Source of the DNA: Pseudomonadota bacterium
GTDB lineage: Bacteria > Pseudomonadota > Gammaproteobacteria > Burkholderiales > SG8-39
Assembly (NCBI GenBank): GCA_947455195.1
Contig: CANGMI010000009.1
Location: 62,001-126,000 of the forward strand
DNA: 64,000 bases
Direction: 5' to 3'
This document shows positions 47,928 through 56,958 of this stretch, piece after piece. Each line of letters begins with the position of its first letter. Positions within the stretch are counted from its first letter, which is position 1. Position numbers and translations under genes: made by a program. The notes below the pieces were generated by a model that saw only the letters and a list, made by a program, of their open reading frames with translations, had not been told where the DNA came from and did not search any database.

Positions 47928-49668
47928 TCGCCTCCTGCAACGCCTGCGCTGGCTCCAGGGGCGCATGGACACTGCGCCATGCGACGTGGGTATCGGGCCG
48001 GACCAGAACCGCACCGCCAGCGTCGATCTGACCCAGGCGCGCCCAGGTGCCCTCGACATCCTGACAATCGCCCCGGGCGCCAATGACGACGACATCAATG
48101 GCGATGCCGGTCTTCTTCGCAGCCGCGCGCGCGGCCGGTCGCCAACGGGCTCGATTGCAGAAGAGCGTCCAAGCCCCGGGCCGCACGAGGTCGTGTGTAC
48201 CCACCCGCACGCCGTCGCGGGACAGTACCGCATGAGGTAGCCGGCTGCCAGGCCGGGTAACGGGGTGATAGATGCCCCCCATGGGATCCCGAGGGGGAAG
48301 CGCGCTGCCATCGGGCACCAGCGCGCCGTGCTCGTAGGCGTAGCCGATCTCCATATCGTGAGCCTGTGGTCCGATACGCTGGATGCGCATCGCCTCGCCG
48401 AGAATGGCACGAGCCGTAGCGCCGCCAGCCGTATCGGAGTAGAGCCGCTCGAAGGCCTTGCGGTTGGCCTCGGTCTGGCCGGGCACAAGCCCGATCGACT
48501 GATCGATGAGGCTTCTCATGCGAAAGCCGTGCAAGGCCCATTCGGCAACCCGCGCACCGACCGGCTGGCGCTCGGCCTCATAGGTATCGAGCAGCGCATC
48601 CGGTGCCTGTCCGTTGAGGACAAGCGCGAGCTTCCAGGCCAGATTGTGAACATCGCCGAATGCAGTGTTCAGACCCAGGGCGCTCACCGGCGGATGTCGA
48701 TGCGCCGCATCTCCCGCAAGCAGCACCCGGCCGAACCGGTATTTCTTCGCCACCACCCCCTGAACATCCCAGCGCCCGATCTTGCGCACCTCGGGCTGGA
48801 AGCTCTCGGGCAGGCGAAGCAGTTCGCGCATGCGCGTGACCACGTTGACCTCATCGATCTCATCGGGATCGTCCGGGGACAGTTCTCGCATGAAGACCCA
48901 CGATTCCGAGTGCCGGTCCCAGCGCGTCGGTCCGGTCTTGACCAGACCGCCGCCCGCCCACTGACCGCGCCCGTCCGGGTTGATGAAGTAGAAGATGAGT
49001 ACGCCGTCATCATCGATCCAGGGCGAAAGATCGCCGACGAAATAGGTGTTGACCATCTTGCGCAGATGACGCGGGCCTTCCATCTCGGTACCCAGTGCGC
49101 GCCCCACCGTCTTGCCACCATCGGCGCCGATGAGATAGCGCGACCGCACCGTGTAGTCCTCGCCCGTGTCGTGGTCACGAATGCGTGAGGTAACGCCCGT
49201 ATCGTCCTGCTCGAAGCTGAGCAATTCGTGGTGAAAGCGCGTGCTGCCCGGTGCGCGCTCTTCGGCAACCTGACGCAACAGCGGTTCGAGTTGCATGAGG
49301 GGCAGGTTGGTGGCCCGACAGGCGCTGTCGGCCTCGTAACGCGCCTTGAGTGCGCCACCGCCATAGCCATCGAGATTGCCGATCAGCCGTCGATCGAGTG
49401 GTCCGTCACCCCCGAGCGAAGTCCGGAAGGAAATCCGCTCCATGCCGGCGGTGGGCGTGCCCTGCCGATAGACTTCGTCGGCCAGACCGTGCTGCCTGAA
49501 GATCTCGAGCGTTCGGGTATTGAGGATGTGTGCCCGTGGGTGGTCGGTCGTTTCCGCGTGACGCTCGACCGCAAGGTTGTGCACGCCGAGATCGGCAAGC
49601 AGTATCGACAGACCCAGCCCGCAGCCACCGCCGCCGCAGATGAGTACCGGAACGTCAATCTTTTTCAT
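47899..49668 (-). CDS. FAD-dependent aromatic-ring monooxygenase (PheA/TfdB type)
   Basis: A flavoprotein hydroxylase of 589 residues. The N-terminal GGGGCGLGLSILLADLG binds FAD; YLIGADGGKTVGR near 180 is the DG motif; RVLLAGDAAHRHPP near 305 is the GD motif; and LNTAFGDVHNLAWKLALVL follows as usual. The C-terminal 200 residues form the thioredoxin-like domain of phenol hydroxylases. GGAG lies about 7 bases before ATG 49668. It is expressed opposite to ptxD (29-bp convergent overlap). A candidate IclR operator lies about 108 bp upstream. The substrate is probably a phenolic or hydroxybenzoate-like ring. Confidence 0.9.
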   Translation of the reverse strand: MKKIDVPVLICGGGGCGLGLSILLADLGVHNLAVERHAETTDHPRAHILNTRTLEIFRQHGLADEVYRQGTPTAGMERISFRTSLGGDGPLDRRLIGNLDGYGGGALKARYEADSACRATNLPLMQLEPLLRQVAEERAPGSTRFHHELLSFEQDDTGVTSRIRDHDTGEDYTVRSRYLIGADGGKTVGRALGTEMEGPRHLRKMVNTYFVGDLSPWIDDDGVLIFYFINPDGRGQWAGGGLVKTGPTRWDRHSESWVFMRELSPDDPDEIDEVNVVTRMRELLRLPESFQPEVRKIGRWDVQGVVAKKYRFGRVLLAGDAAHRHPPVSALGLNTAFGDVHNLAWKLALVLNGQAPDALLDTYEAERQPVGARVAEWALHGFRMRSLIDQSIGLVPGQTEANRKAFERLYSDTAGGATARAILGEAMRIQRIGPQAHDMEIGYAYEHGALVPDGSALPPRDPMGGIYHPVTRPGSRLPHAVLSRDGVRVGTHDLVRPGAWTLFCNRARWRPAARAAAKKTGIAIDVVVIGARGDCQDVEGTWARLGQIDAGGAVLVRPDTHVAWRSVHAPLEPAQALQEAIRSVLKISV

Positions 49669-49776
49669 GGTCTTCTCCAGGCCGAGAGGCGACCCGCAGA
49701 GGCGGGCGAATTGCGGGAATCGATGGGTAGGCACGCTAGCACGCGCTCCGGCTCGCCGATCGCCCCACGCTGATAC

Positions 49777-49793
49777 CGTTCCACCTGGTGAAA
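49777..49793 (-). promoter_or_regulatory. Candidate IclR operator, site 1
   Basis: On the minus strand TTTCACCAGGTGGAACG. It is 108 bases upstream of the FAD monooxygenase ATG. The core TTCCACC-T-GGTGAAA is an inverted repeat with 6 of 7 half-site matches, as expected for a dimeric IclR-family regulator. It matches site 2 at 16 of 17 positions. Confidence 0.65.
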
Positions 49794-49880
49794 TGAGCTG
49801 TGACGTAAGCGCAGCTCGACTCCAATCGCCGCACTGGATCAGCCTGTCTGGTTCCTTTCGATTCGATTCGCTCGGTCTGC

Positions 49881-50732
49881 TCAGCTCGGGCTCGCGCCCG
49901 GCGCGGGCCGGGGCGCGCGTCGACGTTTCACCGGCACCGGCGGCCCGTCTGCAGCGGCCGCCGCAATATCGACGGCGGTTCGCTGCAGCAGGGCCAGATA
50001 GCGTCGGGCGGTCTCTGCCTCGGTATCGAAACGCCTGGGCCAGACGATGTTGATGCAGGCAAGGACCGCGGTGCCCGACATCACCGGCACCGCGATCGCC
50101 GCCAGACGGTCGTCCTCTTCATCGCTCACCCAACCCAGCCCGCCGAATCGCAGATCGCGCACGCCGTACCCGCGCTCGCGGGTCTGCGCCAGCACCCGCT
50201 CGATGGCACGCCCTTCGAGCACGCTTGCGTTGGGATATCGGGCAGGATGTCGGCGCAGGTGCGCAAGGATGCGCTCGCGCTCGGCCTCCGGACAGAAGGC
50301 CAGGTAGGCGCGCCCCACGGCCGACACCAGCATGTCGATGCGAAAACCGATGGCATCGCGGTGCAGCGCAAGAGAGCTTTCGCGTCGGCTGGTCTCGATG
50401 AGTTTCATGACATGGCCCTGACGCACCGTGAGGTCAGAGGGCCATACCACCCGACGGCGCAGCAACGTGAGATGCGCTGCAGCGCGCTCGGCCAGTTGCA
50501 GCTGCTTGTGATCGACGAGCACGGGTCTGTCAAGCGACACGCGTGCCCGGTAGCGGCCGTCGGCCATGGCGCGCCAGACCATGCGCTCGGTCTCGAGCGT
50601 GGCCAGCAACCGCAGCAGCGTCGGCTTTGGAATGGCGGTATCGGCATGAAGTTCGGCCAGCGAGCTGCCAGGCCGCTTTTCCAGGGCACGCAGCAGTTCA
50701 GCCGCCCGCTGCAGGACTCGAATCGGTTTCAA
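49881..50732 (-). CDS. IclR-family transcriptional regulator
   Basis: A DNA-binding regulator with a winged helix-turn-helix (RVLQRAAELLRALEK, SLAELHADTAIPKPTLLRLL) and the IclR effector domain (SAVGRAYLAFCPEAERERIL, IAVPVMSGTAVLACINIVWP). It ends in a basic Pro-rich tail. I choose a TTG at 50732 because CAGGAGA lies about 10 bases upstream and 283 residues suits the family; the ATG at 50825 would put the candidate operator (site 2) inside the gene. It is divergent from the sulfatase gene and upstream of the monooxygenase gene, so it probably controls both and itself. The effector is likely an aromatic acid, by family habit. Confidence 0.88.
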   Translation of the reverse strand: MKPIRVLQRAAELLRALEKRPGSSLAELHADTAIPKPTLLRLLATLETERMVWRAMADGRYRARVSLDRPVLVDHKQLQLAERAAAHLTLLRRRVVWPSDLTVRQGHVMKLIETSRRESSLALHRDAIGFRIDMLVSAVGRAYLAFCPEAERERILAHLRRHPARYPNASVLEGRAIERVLAQTRERGYGVRDLRFGGLGWVSDEEDDRLAAIAVPVMSGTAVLACINIVWPRRFDTEAETARRYLALLQRTAVDIAAAAADGPPVPVKRRRAPRPAPGASPS

Positions 50733-50777
50733 GGGGTGTGTCTCCTGCAGGAAAACCCTTGGCAGCCCCGCATGGAG

Positions 50778-50794
50778 TTTCACAAGGTGGAACG
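50778..50794 (+). promoter_or_regulatory. Candidate IclR operator, site 2
   Basis: TTTCACAAGGTGGAACG lies in the 171-bp divergent region between the iclR-type gene and the sulfatase gene. It is 109 bases before the sulfatase ATG and about 45 bases before the regulator TTG. The match to site 1 is 16 of 17. The nearly equal spacing to both target start codons argues for shared control. Confidence 0.65.
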
Positions 50795-50903
50795 AGATGA
50801 TGGCACCATTTCCCTCCGGGTTCATCGGATGCACAATCGGGAGTCGCGCGAAAGAGCCCGGCACGGCGCCGCCCGAACGATCGTTCCCGATGAGCAAGGA
50901 CGC

Positions 50904-52481
50904 ATGTCTACCGTAAAGAACATTCTCTTCATCATGTGCGACCAGTTGCGGGCAGACCATCTGTCCTGCTACGGGCACAAGCGCATCTCCACACCGGCCA
51001 TCGATGCCCTCGCGGCGCGCGGAACCCGATTCACGCGCGCCTATGTCCAGGCACCGGTCTGCGGCCCATCCCGCATGTCGTACTACACCGGGCGCTACAC
51101 GCTATCGCACGGCGCCACCTGGAACTTCGTGCCGCTGCCCGTGGGCGAGCGCACGCTCGGCGACTACTTGCGCCCCGCCGGGGTACGTACCGCAGTGGTG
51201 GGCAAGACCCATCACGAACCCGACGTCGAGGGCATGAAGTGGCTGGGCCTCTCGCCCACCGAGGGGGTGGGTCGACTGATCGCCACCGGCGGGTTCGAGG
51301 ACTACTGGCGTGATGATGGCATTCACCCCGACGCGCACACCCCGCACGACCTCGCCTACAACCAGTACCTGCGCGCCAACGGGTTTGACGGCACCAATCC
51401 ATGGCACGAGTGGGCCAACGCAGGCATCGACGAGGCCGGACAACTGGCCAGCGGCTGGCTCATCCGCAATTCGCACCGGCCGGCCCGCCTGCCGGAAGCA
51501 TTCTCCGAGACCGCCTACACCGCGAAGCGCGCCATCGAATTCATCACCGAGCAAGGTGAGAAGCCCTGGTGCCTGCACATGTCCTTCATCAAGCCGCACT
51601 GGCCCTACATCGCATCGGCCCCTTATCACGACCTCTTCGGACGCGAGGATGCACAGGCGCCCGTGCGCTCCGAGGCCGAGCGCAGCGACGCTGCCAACCC
51701 GATCTTTCGCGGTTTCCAGGAGCACCCCGAGTCGGTCGCCTTCTCGAAGGACGAAGTGCGCCTGAACATGCAGCCCACCTACATGGGGCTGGTCAAGCAG
51801 ATCGATGACCATCTCGGGCGTGTCATGGCCTTTCTCGAGAAGGCCGGGCGACTGGATGACACGATGATCGTGTTCACCGCCGATCATGGCGACTATCAGG
51901 GCGACCACTGGCAAGGCGAGAAGGAGTTCATGTACGAGCAGGGCGTGCGCGTGCCCTTCATCGTCGTCGATCCGAGCCCCGAAGCGAAACGCGGCGCCGT
52001 CTGCAATGCGCTGGTGGAGGCGATCGACCTCGTACCGACCTTCATGGATGCGCTGGGTCTGGCCATCCCGACGCACATCATCGAGGGTCGCTCGATCCTG
52101 CCACTGCTGCATGGCACGGCCGACACGGTGCGCGAAGCCGCCTTCGCCGAACTCGATTTCGCGATCTACCCCACGGCCCGCAAGCTCGGTCTGAAGCCGC
52201 GCGAAGCGCGCATGGTGATGTGCTGCACCGAGCGCTGGAAACTCGTGCACTTCGGGCGCGACTTTCCGCCGCAACTCTTCGATCTGCAGGAAGACCCGCT
52301 CGAGCTCGTCGACCGGGGCCGAGACGCGGGCGACCGGTACCGGCGCGCGCGTGACGAGCATTACCATCTGCTCTTCGACTGGATGCGTGAGCGGCGCAAC
52401 CGCATCGGCATGACCGACGAGGCGGTGGCGCGACGCCCGAGCCCGGCCGCAGCGGGTGGCGTGACCATCGGGGTCTGGTAG
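50904..52481 (+). CDS. Sulfatase-superfamily hydrolase (phosphonate monoester hydrolase-like)
   Basis: A cytoplasmic 525-residue formylglycine-dependent hydrolase. The modification motif C-G-P-S-R is at residues 53-57 (type I CxPxR). Metal ligands are visible in ILFIMCDQLRADHLSCYG (Asp 13) and FTADHGDYQGDH. The lack of a signal peptide, the length and the C-terminal LFDLQEDPLELVD are like the PMH/PehA group, which cleaves phosphonate or phosphate diesters and sulfate esters. AAGGA precedes ATG 50904. It is first of a cluster with Rieske, MetE-like and Bug genes. True substrate unknown; aryl sulfate or phosphodiester are options. Confidence 0.88.
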   Translation: MSTVKNILFIMCDQLRADHLSCYGHKRISTPAIDALAARGTRFTRAYVQAPVCGPSRMSYYTGRYTLSHGATWNFVPLPVGERTLGDYLRPAGVRTAVVGKTHHEPDVEGMKWLGLSPTEGVGRLIATGGFEDYWRDDGIHPDAHTPHDLAYNQYLRANGFDGTNPWHEWANAGIDEAGQLASGWLIRNSHRPARLPEAFSETAYTAKRAIEFITEQGEKPWCLHMSFIKPHWPYIASAPYHDLFGREDAQAPVRSEAERSDAANPIFRGFQEHPESVAFSKDEVRLNMQPTYMGLVKQIDDHLGRVMAFLEKAGRLDDTMIVFTADHGDYQGDHWQGEKEFMYEQGVRVPFIVVDPSPEAKRGAVCNALVEAIDLVPTFMDALGLAIPTHIIEGRSILPLLHGTADTVREAAFAELDFAIYPTARKLGLKPREARMVMCCTERWKLVHFGRDFPPQLFDLQEDPLELVDRGRDAGDRYRRARDEHYHLLFDWMRERRNRIGMTDEAVARRPSPAAAGGVTIGVW

Positions 52482-52500
52482 ACGAGGGAGTCCGTTCGCA

Positions 52501-53522
52501 TGTTCCTGCGCAACGAATGGTATGTGGCAGGACTGAGCCACGAGTTCGTCGAGCGTCCGCGCCAGCGCTGGCTGCTGGGCGAGCCCTTCGTCCTCTACCG
52601 CACCGCCTCCGGGCGTGCGGTCGTTCTCGAGGACCGCTGCCCGCATCGTGGCGCACCGCTTTCCTCCGGTGAAGTCTGCGGCGAGTCGATCGCCTGCGGT
52701 TATCATGGTTTTACCTTCGACCCCGAGGGCATCTGCACGCACGTGCCGGGCATGCAGACCATTCCCCGCGAGGCTCGTGTGCGCGCCTGTCCGGTGGTGG
52801 AACGATGGGGCTGGGTCTTCGTGTGGATGGGAGCGCATCACGAGGTCGACCTCACGCGCCTGCCCGACTATCACTGGCTGACCGAGCCAGGCTGGGAGGG
52901 CCGCAGCGAATACCTGTCGGTGAAGGCGAATTACGGGCTGGTGCGTGACAACCTCCTCGACCTCACCCATGCACGTTACGTGCACCGCAAGACGCTGGGC
53001 ACGGCGGCGGTGACCGACCACCCCATCAACACCGAAGCCCACGGGTGCGGTGTGCGCGTGACCCGCGAGATGCCCGGCATCGAGCCCTCCCCCTTTTTCA
53101 GACTCATGGGTGGATTCACCGGACTCGTCGACCACCGTCAGCAGATCGACTTCACCCCACCCTGCCATGTCGTGATCAACACCCGGGTGCGTTCCACGGC
53201 AGGGAGCGCCGAGAACCGCTCGGCCGAATTCCATGTCCTGAACGCGCTCACGCCCGAGACCGAACGCTCGACCCACTACTTCTGGGGTCTGGTGCGCAAC
53301 TTCGCGCTGGGCGATGACACCGTGACCGAGACGCAGCAAAGGCTCAATCGCGAGACCTTCCTCGAGGATCTGTCGATCCTCGAGCAGCAGCAGGTGCTCC
53401 TCGACTGCAAGCCCGATGGCTGGCGGCCGATCGCGACACGAAACGATGGCGGATGCGTTCAGGCCGAGCGCCTGATGAACCGCCTGCTCGAAGCAGAAGT
53501 CCCCATGAGGAAAGTGCAATGA
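52501..53522 (+). CDS. Rieske oxygenase (VanA-like O-demethylase type)
   Basis: The terminal oxygenase component of a Rieske non-heme iron system, 340 residues. The 2Fe-2S cluster motif is C47-P-H49 and C66-G-Y-H69. The mononuclear iron motif is DNLLDLTHARYVH (His 157 and 162, with Asp further on). The protein is close in layout to vanillate demethylase and dicamba monooxygenase oxygenases, which remove O-methyl groups. A strong GAGGGAG site precedes the ATG. It lies 19 bp after the sulfatase gene and shares ATGA with the MetE-like gene. No dedicated ferredoxin reductase (VanB) is seen in the window. Confidence 0.93.
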
Positions 53523-54583
53523 ACGCAGGTTCGATCTGTGCCGCAGGGCATGTCCATTTCGTAGGCAGCGTACCGCTGGCCGATGCCACGGCGGTGATGA
53601 GCACGCTGGGACGCAACTTCGGCGCGGCGCTGCGCCGCATCCCCGATGGCGAAACGGGTGAACGAACCAACTGGCTGCAGTTCCAGGAGGGCGTCTTCGA
53701 GCGCATGCCCGAACTCGAAAAGGTGGAAGGCGACTTTGACTGGCGCAACCCGACCGCGAAGAAGGCCGCGAGCGCGCAATTCCGGCTGAGGCCGGGCGCA
53801 TCGATCAAGGCCTCGTCCTTCGGCGCACTCGGCTTCGCCCATAGCGCGATCGCCTCCTGGGCTGACTTCAAGGCACTGCGGGCTGCCGGCGCAATCGAAC
53901 CGGGCGTGCGCTTCATGGTGGCCCTGCCCTCGCCCTACAACGTGATTTCATGGGGCATCGCACCCGACTCGCGCGTCGCGGTTGAAATTGCCTACGAGGC
54001 CCGCGTGCTCGAGGAACTGGCCGAGATCTGCGCGGCAGTGCCACACGCCGACCTTTCCATCCAGTGGGACTGCGCCCATGACATGCAGGCCTACGATGGC
54101 GCTCGAACCCCCTGGTTCACACCGGCCCGCGAGGGCATCGTTGATCGCCTGGTGCGCCTGGGCAACCGCGTGCCCGCGGCAGTCGAACTCGGTTACCACC
54201 TCTGCTACGGCAGTTTCGGGGGCCGACACTTCGTCGAACCGAAGGATGCCGGCGCCATGACCGATCTCACCAACGGTTTGATGGCCCGAATCGGACGTAG
54301 CGTGCAGTTCATGCACATGCCCGTGCCCGCCGAGCGGGATGACGATGCGTTCTACGCGCCGCTGTCGGGCTTGAAACTGCGCCCCGAAACCGAGCTCTAT
54401 CTCGGCCTGGTGCACGATACGGACGGCACCGAAGGCACCCTGCGGCGGATCGCGACGGCACGCCGTCATGTGAACGACTTCGGCGTCGCGACCGAATGCG
54501 GTTTTGGGCGCCGGCCCGCGGAATCGGTACCGGCACTCATCGACCTTCACACGAAGATCCTTTCGCGCACTCGACAAGGTTAA
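53519..54583 (+). CDS. MetE/UROD-like zinc methyltransferase-family protein
   Basis: A 354-residue protein related to the catalytic half of cobalamin-independent methionine synthase. Zinc ligands appear conserved: AVELGYHLCYGSF (His 227, Cys 229) and VATECGFGRR (Cys 327). The N-terminal strand HVHFVGSVPLADATAV and SIQWDCAHDMQAY fit the beta-barrel family. It lacks the N-terminal half of MetE, as do catabolic and archaeal relatives. The ATG overlaps the Rieske stop. A role in accepting or recycling a methyl group, or simply a barrel lyase/hydrolase role, is inferred from context. Confidence 0.75.
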   Translation: MNAGSICAAGHVHFVGSVPLADATAVMSTLGRNFGAALRRIPDGETGERTNWLQFQEGVFERMPELEKVEGDFDWRNPTAKKAASAQFRLRPGASIKASSFGALGFAHSAIASWADFKALRAAGAIEPGVRFMVALPSPYNVISWGIAPDSRVAVEIAYEARVLEELAEICAAVPHADLSIQWDCAHDMQAYDGARTPWFTPAREGIVDRLVRLGNRVPAAVELGYHLCYGSFGGRHFVEPKDAGAMTDLTNGLMARIGRSVQFMHMPVPAERDDDAFYAPLSGLKLRPETELYLGLVHDTDGTEGTLRRIATARRHVNDFGVATECGFGRRPAESVPALIDLHTKILSRTRQG

Positions 54584-54663
54584 TATCGATCGGTATCGAA
54601 GTAGTCCCGAGCGCAACGCCGCAACCTGACATGACGGCGAAATCTCGAACACGAGGAGACAAG

Positions 54664-55653
54664 ATGCATCAACGTATCGGACACAGCACGGTGGCGCTGG
54701 CGATCGCAGTGGGCGCTGCAGGGTTTGCGGCAATCGCGCCCTCGCAAGCCTTCGCGCAGGCCTACCCGAACAAACCCATCCGCATCGTCACCGGCTTCGC
54801 ACCGGGCGCCCCGGGCGAATTCGTCATTCGGCTGGTTGCCGACAAGGTTTTCGCATCTTCGAAACAGGCCCTGGTGATCGAGAACCGGCCAGGGGCGAGC
54901 GGCAACATCGCGACCGAAATCGTTGCCCGCGCCGCCCCGGACGGTTACACGCTCTTTGTCGGACCAGACACCGTGGTAACCGTGAACCCACATATCTTCC
55001 GGAAGATGCCGATCAATCCGGCTGACGATCTCGTGCCTGTGACTTACCTGACCAGCACCTCGCAGACGATGGTGTGCAACCCGACCGTACCCGCGTCGAG
55101 CCTCACCGAGTACATCAACCTGGCGAAGACCCGATCGCTCAATTACGCCTCGGGTGGCACTGGGGTACCGGGCCATCTGGCGATGGAACTCTTCATGTCG
55201 ATGACCGGCACCACGATGACCCATGTGCCCTACAAGGGCCCGGCACCCGCCATGCAGGACGTGATGGCGGGTGTGCTGCCCTGCGGCTTTCTCGCCACCT
55301 CGGTCGTGGTGCCACAGGTGAAGGCAGGCAAACTCAAGGCCTTCGCGGTATCCAGTGCGAGCCGCTCGGTGATGGCGCCCGACATCCCCACCGCGCAGGA
55401 GGCCGGCGTCGCCGGGTATGACGCCACCTTTGGCGAATTCATGCTGGCCCCCAAGGGCACGCCCGTGGCCATCATGCGACAGTGGCAGGAGGAAATCAGC
55501 CGTGCATTCCAGGACCCGACGGTGCGCGAGCGCATGATCGCCAACGACCTGCCCCCGCTGGCCAGTACCGCTGCCGACTCGCTCGCGCGAACCCGTACCG
55601 AATCGGCACGCTGGGCCAGGGTGGTGGAGCAGGTGAAGCTGCAGGTCGACTGA
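54664..55653 (+). CDS. Bug/TctC-family substrate-binding protein of the catabolic cluster
   Basis: A 329-residue periplasmic receptor with a signal peptide cleaved near AFA-Q. Family segments are PIRIVTGFAPGAPGEFVIRL, LVIENRPGASGNIATEIV, APDGYTLFVGPDTVVTVNPH, VPYKGPAPAMQDVMAG and APDIPTAQEAGVAGY. The first ligand loop reads GAPGE rather than the common AGGxxD, which may change specificity. GAGGAGAC precedes ATG 54664, 80 bp after the MetE-like gene, so it is probably the last gene of the sulfatase operon and may capture its substrate. No membrane subunits are nearby. Confidence 0.93.
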   Translation: MHQRIGHSTVALAIAVGAAGFAAIAPSQAFAQAYPNKPIRIVTGFAPGAPGEFVIRLVADKVFASSKQALVIENRPGASGNIATEIVARAAPDGYTLFVGPDTVVTVNPHIFRKMPINPADDLVPVTYLTSTSQTMVCNPTVPASSLTEYINLAKTRSLNYASGGTGVPGHLAMELFMSMTGTTMTHVPYKGPAPAMQDVMAGVLPCGFLATSVVVPQVKAGKLKAFAVSSASRSVMAPDIPTAQEAGVAGYDATFGEFMLAPKGTPVAIMRQWQEEISRAFQDPTVRERMIANDLPPLASTAADSLARTRTESARWARVVEQVKLQVD

Positions 55654-55881
55654 CCCGACCCTTCCCCCCGGGCTGGCAGGTGGCGTTCCGGCATCCGGGC
55701 CGGAGCCACCCTGCCCCAGGCGCAAGCCCGATCGACGCCCGGTTTCAGCGCGAGCGGCGCCAGGCCACCGGAAAGCAGCGATCGTCATCGGGTATGGCGC
55801 CCAACGCGGCCTGACGGATCTCGCCTGCATGAAGCTCGTAGATCCGGCGCAGACGCGGCAGCGACAGATGCGCCGACCCGG

Positions 55882-56958
55882 TCAGGCGTCGAGGCCGATG
55901 TCCTGCACCAGTGGCATGGGCTCTAGCACGAAGGCCGGATCGGCCTGCTCACGTTCGACCAGCGCGGCAAGCAGCCGACGCGCCCGCAATGGCGCCTCAT
56001 CGAGGCGCAACGCCACCCGCGGAATGGCGCCGCCAAGCCGATCGATCTGCCCCTGCTGCAACTCGAGCACCGCCGTGTCCTCGTCGAACGTCCGACGGAT
56101 GGCATCGCGGATCTGCTCGGTCAGCTGCGCGTTGTCCAGACGATAGTTGCGCGTCATCGACCAGAAGTAGTGCGTCGCGCGCGGGCTCTCGGGCGTGAGC
56201 AGGTGCAGCACGTGCCCGACATACGCCTTCGATCGGGGGGTACCCACCGGGTAGGCTCCGACGTCGGTCATGTTGATGCCGGGCGCCAGATTGATCGCGG
56301 TCTGCCAGCGGTCGATCCGCCCCTTGTGATCGAGAATCATCGAGAAGAACGGCGGGGGCTCGATGCCGGGCATCTCGCGATGACAGCGCACCAGTCGATC
56401 GCCCTCGACCGATACCGTGACCGGGTAGTTGGCGATGGATTCCTCTTCTTCATTGCCGATCGTGCGGGTGTGCACATACGACTCGTGACTGAGATCGAGC
56501 AGGTTGTCGTTCATCAGCCGGAAATCGCAGTTGACCCGGTGGTATCCCTCGGAAGCGACCCAACCCGGATCCTGATTCCAGTGCAGATCCGGAATGAGTT
56601 CCGTCCGCGCAAGCCTGGCATCGCCCATCCAGATCCACAGCAGACCATGACGTGCCGCGAGCGGCCAGGTGGCCACACAGGCCTTGTCCGAGGGCCTTGC
56701 CTGCCCCGGGGCTTCGGTACAGAGGCCATCGGCATTGAAGCGCAGACCGTGATAGCCGCACTGCATCTCGTCGCCCACGCGCTTGCCCGCAGACAGCGGC
56801 ACGAGTCGATGCGGGCAGGCATCATCAAAGGCCACCAGGCGCCCGCTCGAAGTCCGGAACATCACCACCGGAACATCGAGGAACCGGCGTGCAATGAAGT
56901 TTCCTTCGGTGAGTTCGCGCTCGAACCCGGCGACATACCAGACGTTCTTCAGCCACAT
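55882..56958 (-). CDS. Second Rieske oxygenase (VanA-like)
   Basis: A 358-residue terminal oxygenase, a paralogue of the one at 52501. The 2Fe-2S motif is C48-P-H50 and C67-G-Y-H70; the iron site region is NDNLLDLSHESYVHTRTIG. GGGAG lies about 9 bases before ATG 56958. It is convergent with the Bug protein gene (228-bp gap with no gene seen) and no reductase partner is nearby. It may act on another ring or methoxyl position of the same compound; this is inference. Confidence 0.92.
   Translation of the reverse strand: MWLKNVWYVAGFERELTEGNFIARRFLDVPVVMFRTSSGRLVAFDDACPHRLVPLSAGKRVGDEMQCGYHGLRFNADGLCTEAPGQARPSDKACVATWPLAARHGLLWIWMGDARLARTELIPDLHWNQDPGWVASEGYHRVNCDFRLMNDNLLDLSHESYVHTRTIGNEEEESIANYPVTVSVEGDRLVRCHREMPGIEPPPFFSMILDHKGRIDRWQTAINLAPGINMTDVGAYPVGTPRSKAYVGHVLHLLTPESPRATHYFWSMTRNYRLDNAQLTEQIRDAIRRTFDEDTAVLELQQGQIDRLGGAIPRVALRLDEAPLRARRLLAALVEREQADPAFVLEPMPLVQDIGLDA

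Noticed and set aside
53519..54583. Assignment as a housekeeping methionine synthase
   Set aside because: The N-terminal half of MetE is missing and the gene is overlapped with a Rieske oxygenase gene; a biosynthetic role is not supported.
54584..54663. Possible riboswitch between the MetE-like and Bug genes
   Set aside because: The gap is 80 bases with no recognisable aptamer core and a normal ribosome site; too short for known methionine-related riboswitches.
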